Shown one piece after another: positions 36,531 to 37,346 of a DNA stretch of 37,346 bases. A model generated the notes under the pieces. That model ran no database searches and was not told the origin of the DNA. It worked only from the letters and a program-made list of their open reading frames with translations. Source of the stretch: Acidimicrobiaceae bacterium (GTDB taxonomy: Bacteria > Actinomycetota > Acidimicrobiia > Acidimicrobiales > Poriferisodalaceae); contig PBHE01000019.1 of assembly GCA_002719335.1 (NCBI GenBank), positions 26,729-64,074 on the forward strand. Reading direction: 5' to 3'. The position numbers were made by a program, and so were the translations under genes. The first letter of the stretch is position 1, and each line of letters starts with the position of its first letter.

Positions 36531-36920
36531 TTAGCTAAGCGGGTACCGCCGAAGGAGGTGGTTCCATCCACATTTTGCGCACACCTCAACTTCATAGGAA
36601 ACAAAGTCTCCTTGACGCCGCGCTATTCTCTGCAGTTCGTCATCCGATATGACACACCTGCCGCCTGGTCCTAGGCGTGGTCCAAAGACGTAAGCAACAA
36701 GGCGCAGTTCATTCTCATTGCACAAAGGACAGCTATTTCCCGTGCGCGGAGCGGCTTTGCGAGCAACTCGAATTAATTCGGGATGAATTTCACATGCTTC
36801 AGCCCGGTCGGCTATTCCACTCGCGATATCTCGAAGTAAACGTTGGCGTTGAAGACGGTAGTCAACCTCGCCGAAGCCCGCCTCAGCGTCTTCGCTCGCT
36901 ATGCCCGGGTGGAACGGCAC
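36531..36920 (-). CDS. DUF5318 zinc-ribbon protein
   Basis: A 129-residue protein of the actinobacterial DUF5318 family (as Rv0049 beside ponA1 in M. tuberculosis). Landmarks are VDYRLQRQRLLRDIASG, CEIHPELIRVARKAAP, the first zinc knuckle SCPLCNENELRLVAYVFGPRLG, and the second, VCAKCGWNHLLRRYPL. Two CxxC pairs suggest one zinc site. Function is unknown. The GTG start is uncertain because no clear ribosome site precedes it and the first 18 residues are not family-like. It precedes the PBP-like gene by 92 bp and follows the CCA-adding enzyme. Confidence 0.85.
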   Translation of the reverse strand: MPFHPGIASEDAEAGFGEVDYRLQRQRLLRDIASGIADRAEACEIHPELIRVARKAAPRTGNSCPLCNENELRLVAYVFGPRLGPGGRCVISDDELQRIARRQGDFVSYEVEVCAKCGWNHLLRRYPLS

Positions 36921-36939
36921 ACGTGCAGCGTAGCCATAC

Positions 36940-37346
36940 CTAGGAACTTTTTTTCCAGTCTTGGACTAAAGCGATGGCTTGTTCTTTCGAGAATGGACCG
37001 GTTCGCAGGCGGTGTTTCATCAAACGATCAAGCATTCGACCGACGAGTGGTCCTTCTCCACCGATGAGTGCTGCGACTTCGTGGCCATTTAAAGGAACCT
37101 GAAATTCTTCGTCTCCTTCAAGTTCTCGAACTCGGTCAATCGCTGAAAGGACCGCCGGCAATGGCCGTTGATCGTAGGCATTGAGTAACTCAATTGCTGG
37201 CAGAAGATCACGGCGGGTCTGGTGGAGTATCTGTCGGGCTGTAGCTTGATCAGCGTTCTTTGCTTCGGTCAGAACGCGAGCAGCATCGATAATCCCAGCA
37301 ACTCGTGACGCTGTTGTGTTTGACGCCCTCAAGTCAGTCAGAACCC
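36940..37346 (-). CDS. CCA tRNA nucleotidyltransferase / poly(A) polymerase family, C-terminal part
   Basis: The frame is open to the right edge, so only the last 135 or so residues are present. They read LTDLRASNTTASRVAGIIDA, then helices to VPLNGHEVAALIGGEGPLVGRMLDRLMKHRL and GPFSKEQAIALVQDWKK (shown by segment). The pattern (L)xRADCTTRN-like, then PLxGxxVMxLLGxxxGPxVGxAL, then a short EA helix, is the C-terminal domain of actinobacterial CCA-adding enzymes. The catalytic head and HD domain would lie beyond the window. Two of the three tRNA genes here lack an encoded CCA, so such an enzyme is needed. Confidence 0.7.
   Translation of the reverse strand, partial: VLTDLRASNTTASRVAGIIDAARVLTEAKNADQATARQILHQTRRDLLPAIELLNAYDQRPLPAVLSAIDRVRELEGDEEFQVPLNGHEVAALIGGEGPLVGRMLDRLMKHRLRTGPFSKEQAIALVQDWKKSS

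Overview
This window looks like chromosome of an actinomycete-type bacterium (Actinomycetota), most plausibly an acidimicrobial or related environmental lineage of moderate GC. That assignment is inference. It rests on an HspR repressor beside dnaK-grpE-dnaJ, a luciferase-like F420-type oxidoreductase, a Dcd of the bifunctional actinobacterial type, an EtfD-like membrane Fe-S oxidoreductase, a three-subunit PurS/PurQ/PurL FGAM synthase, and the order DUF5318 - class A PBP-like - rpsF - ssb - rpsR - rplI, which matches mycobacteria. I see no phage, insertion sequence, CRISPR array or defence system. Almost everything is housekeeping DNA, and the unusual signals are in control regions and in one decayed and one degenerate gene.

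Layout. 1-1912 (-): OmpR-type response regulator and sensor kinase, the kinase cut by the left edge. 2003-3637 (+): exported beta-propeller protein. 3661-4731 (+): luciferase-like oxidoreductase. 4838-6485 (+): rpmB, rpmG and a YcaQ-type winged-helix protein, followed by a decayed DUF983 gene (6482-6842). 6843-6958 holds nothing I recognise. Then come tRNA-Asp and tRNA-Phe with a terminator-like hairpin. 7249-20408 (-): a long purine operon transcribed purA-D-E-B-C-S-Q, a 152-bp break, then purL-F-M, pyrE and an ACT-domain malic enzyme. Nearly all junctions are 1- or 4-base stop/start overlaps. The operon covers most steps to IMP and the first AMP-branch step; purN, purK and purH are not in the window. 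20586-24318 (-): dnaK-grpE-dnaJ-hspR with a promoter and a HAIR-like operator upstream of dnaK.

24501-28050: phosphoglycerate mutase (+), an orphan PII protein (-), and a 737-residue EtfD-like membrane oxidoreductase (+). 28069-28629: dcd (-). 28751: tRNA-Gly(CCC). 28876-30474 (-): dnaB and a small membrane protein. The dnaB upstream region (30536-30614) packs two inverted DnaA-box-like sites, three 11-bp TGACAG repeats and a 17-bp palindrome. 30676-32900 (-): an amidohydrolase and an SMP-30 lactonase-like gene lie between dnaB and the rpsF-ssb-rpsR-rplI operon (33025-34692). 34885-36438 (-): a class A PBP-like protein that has lost the recognisable catalytic motifs of both domains. 36531-37346 (-): DUF5318 protein and the 3' end of a CCA-adding enzyme cut by the right edge.

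The strongest candidates for something undescribed are the dnaB control region and the intact-frame but catalytically degenerate PBP at the conserved ponA position. I found no clear new multi-gene system.
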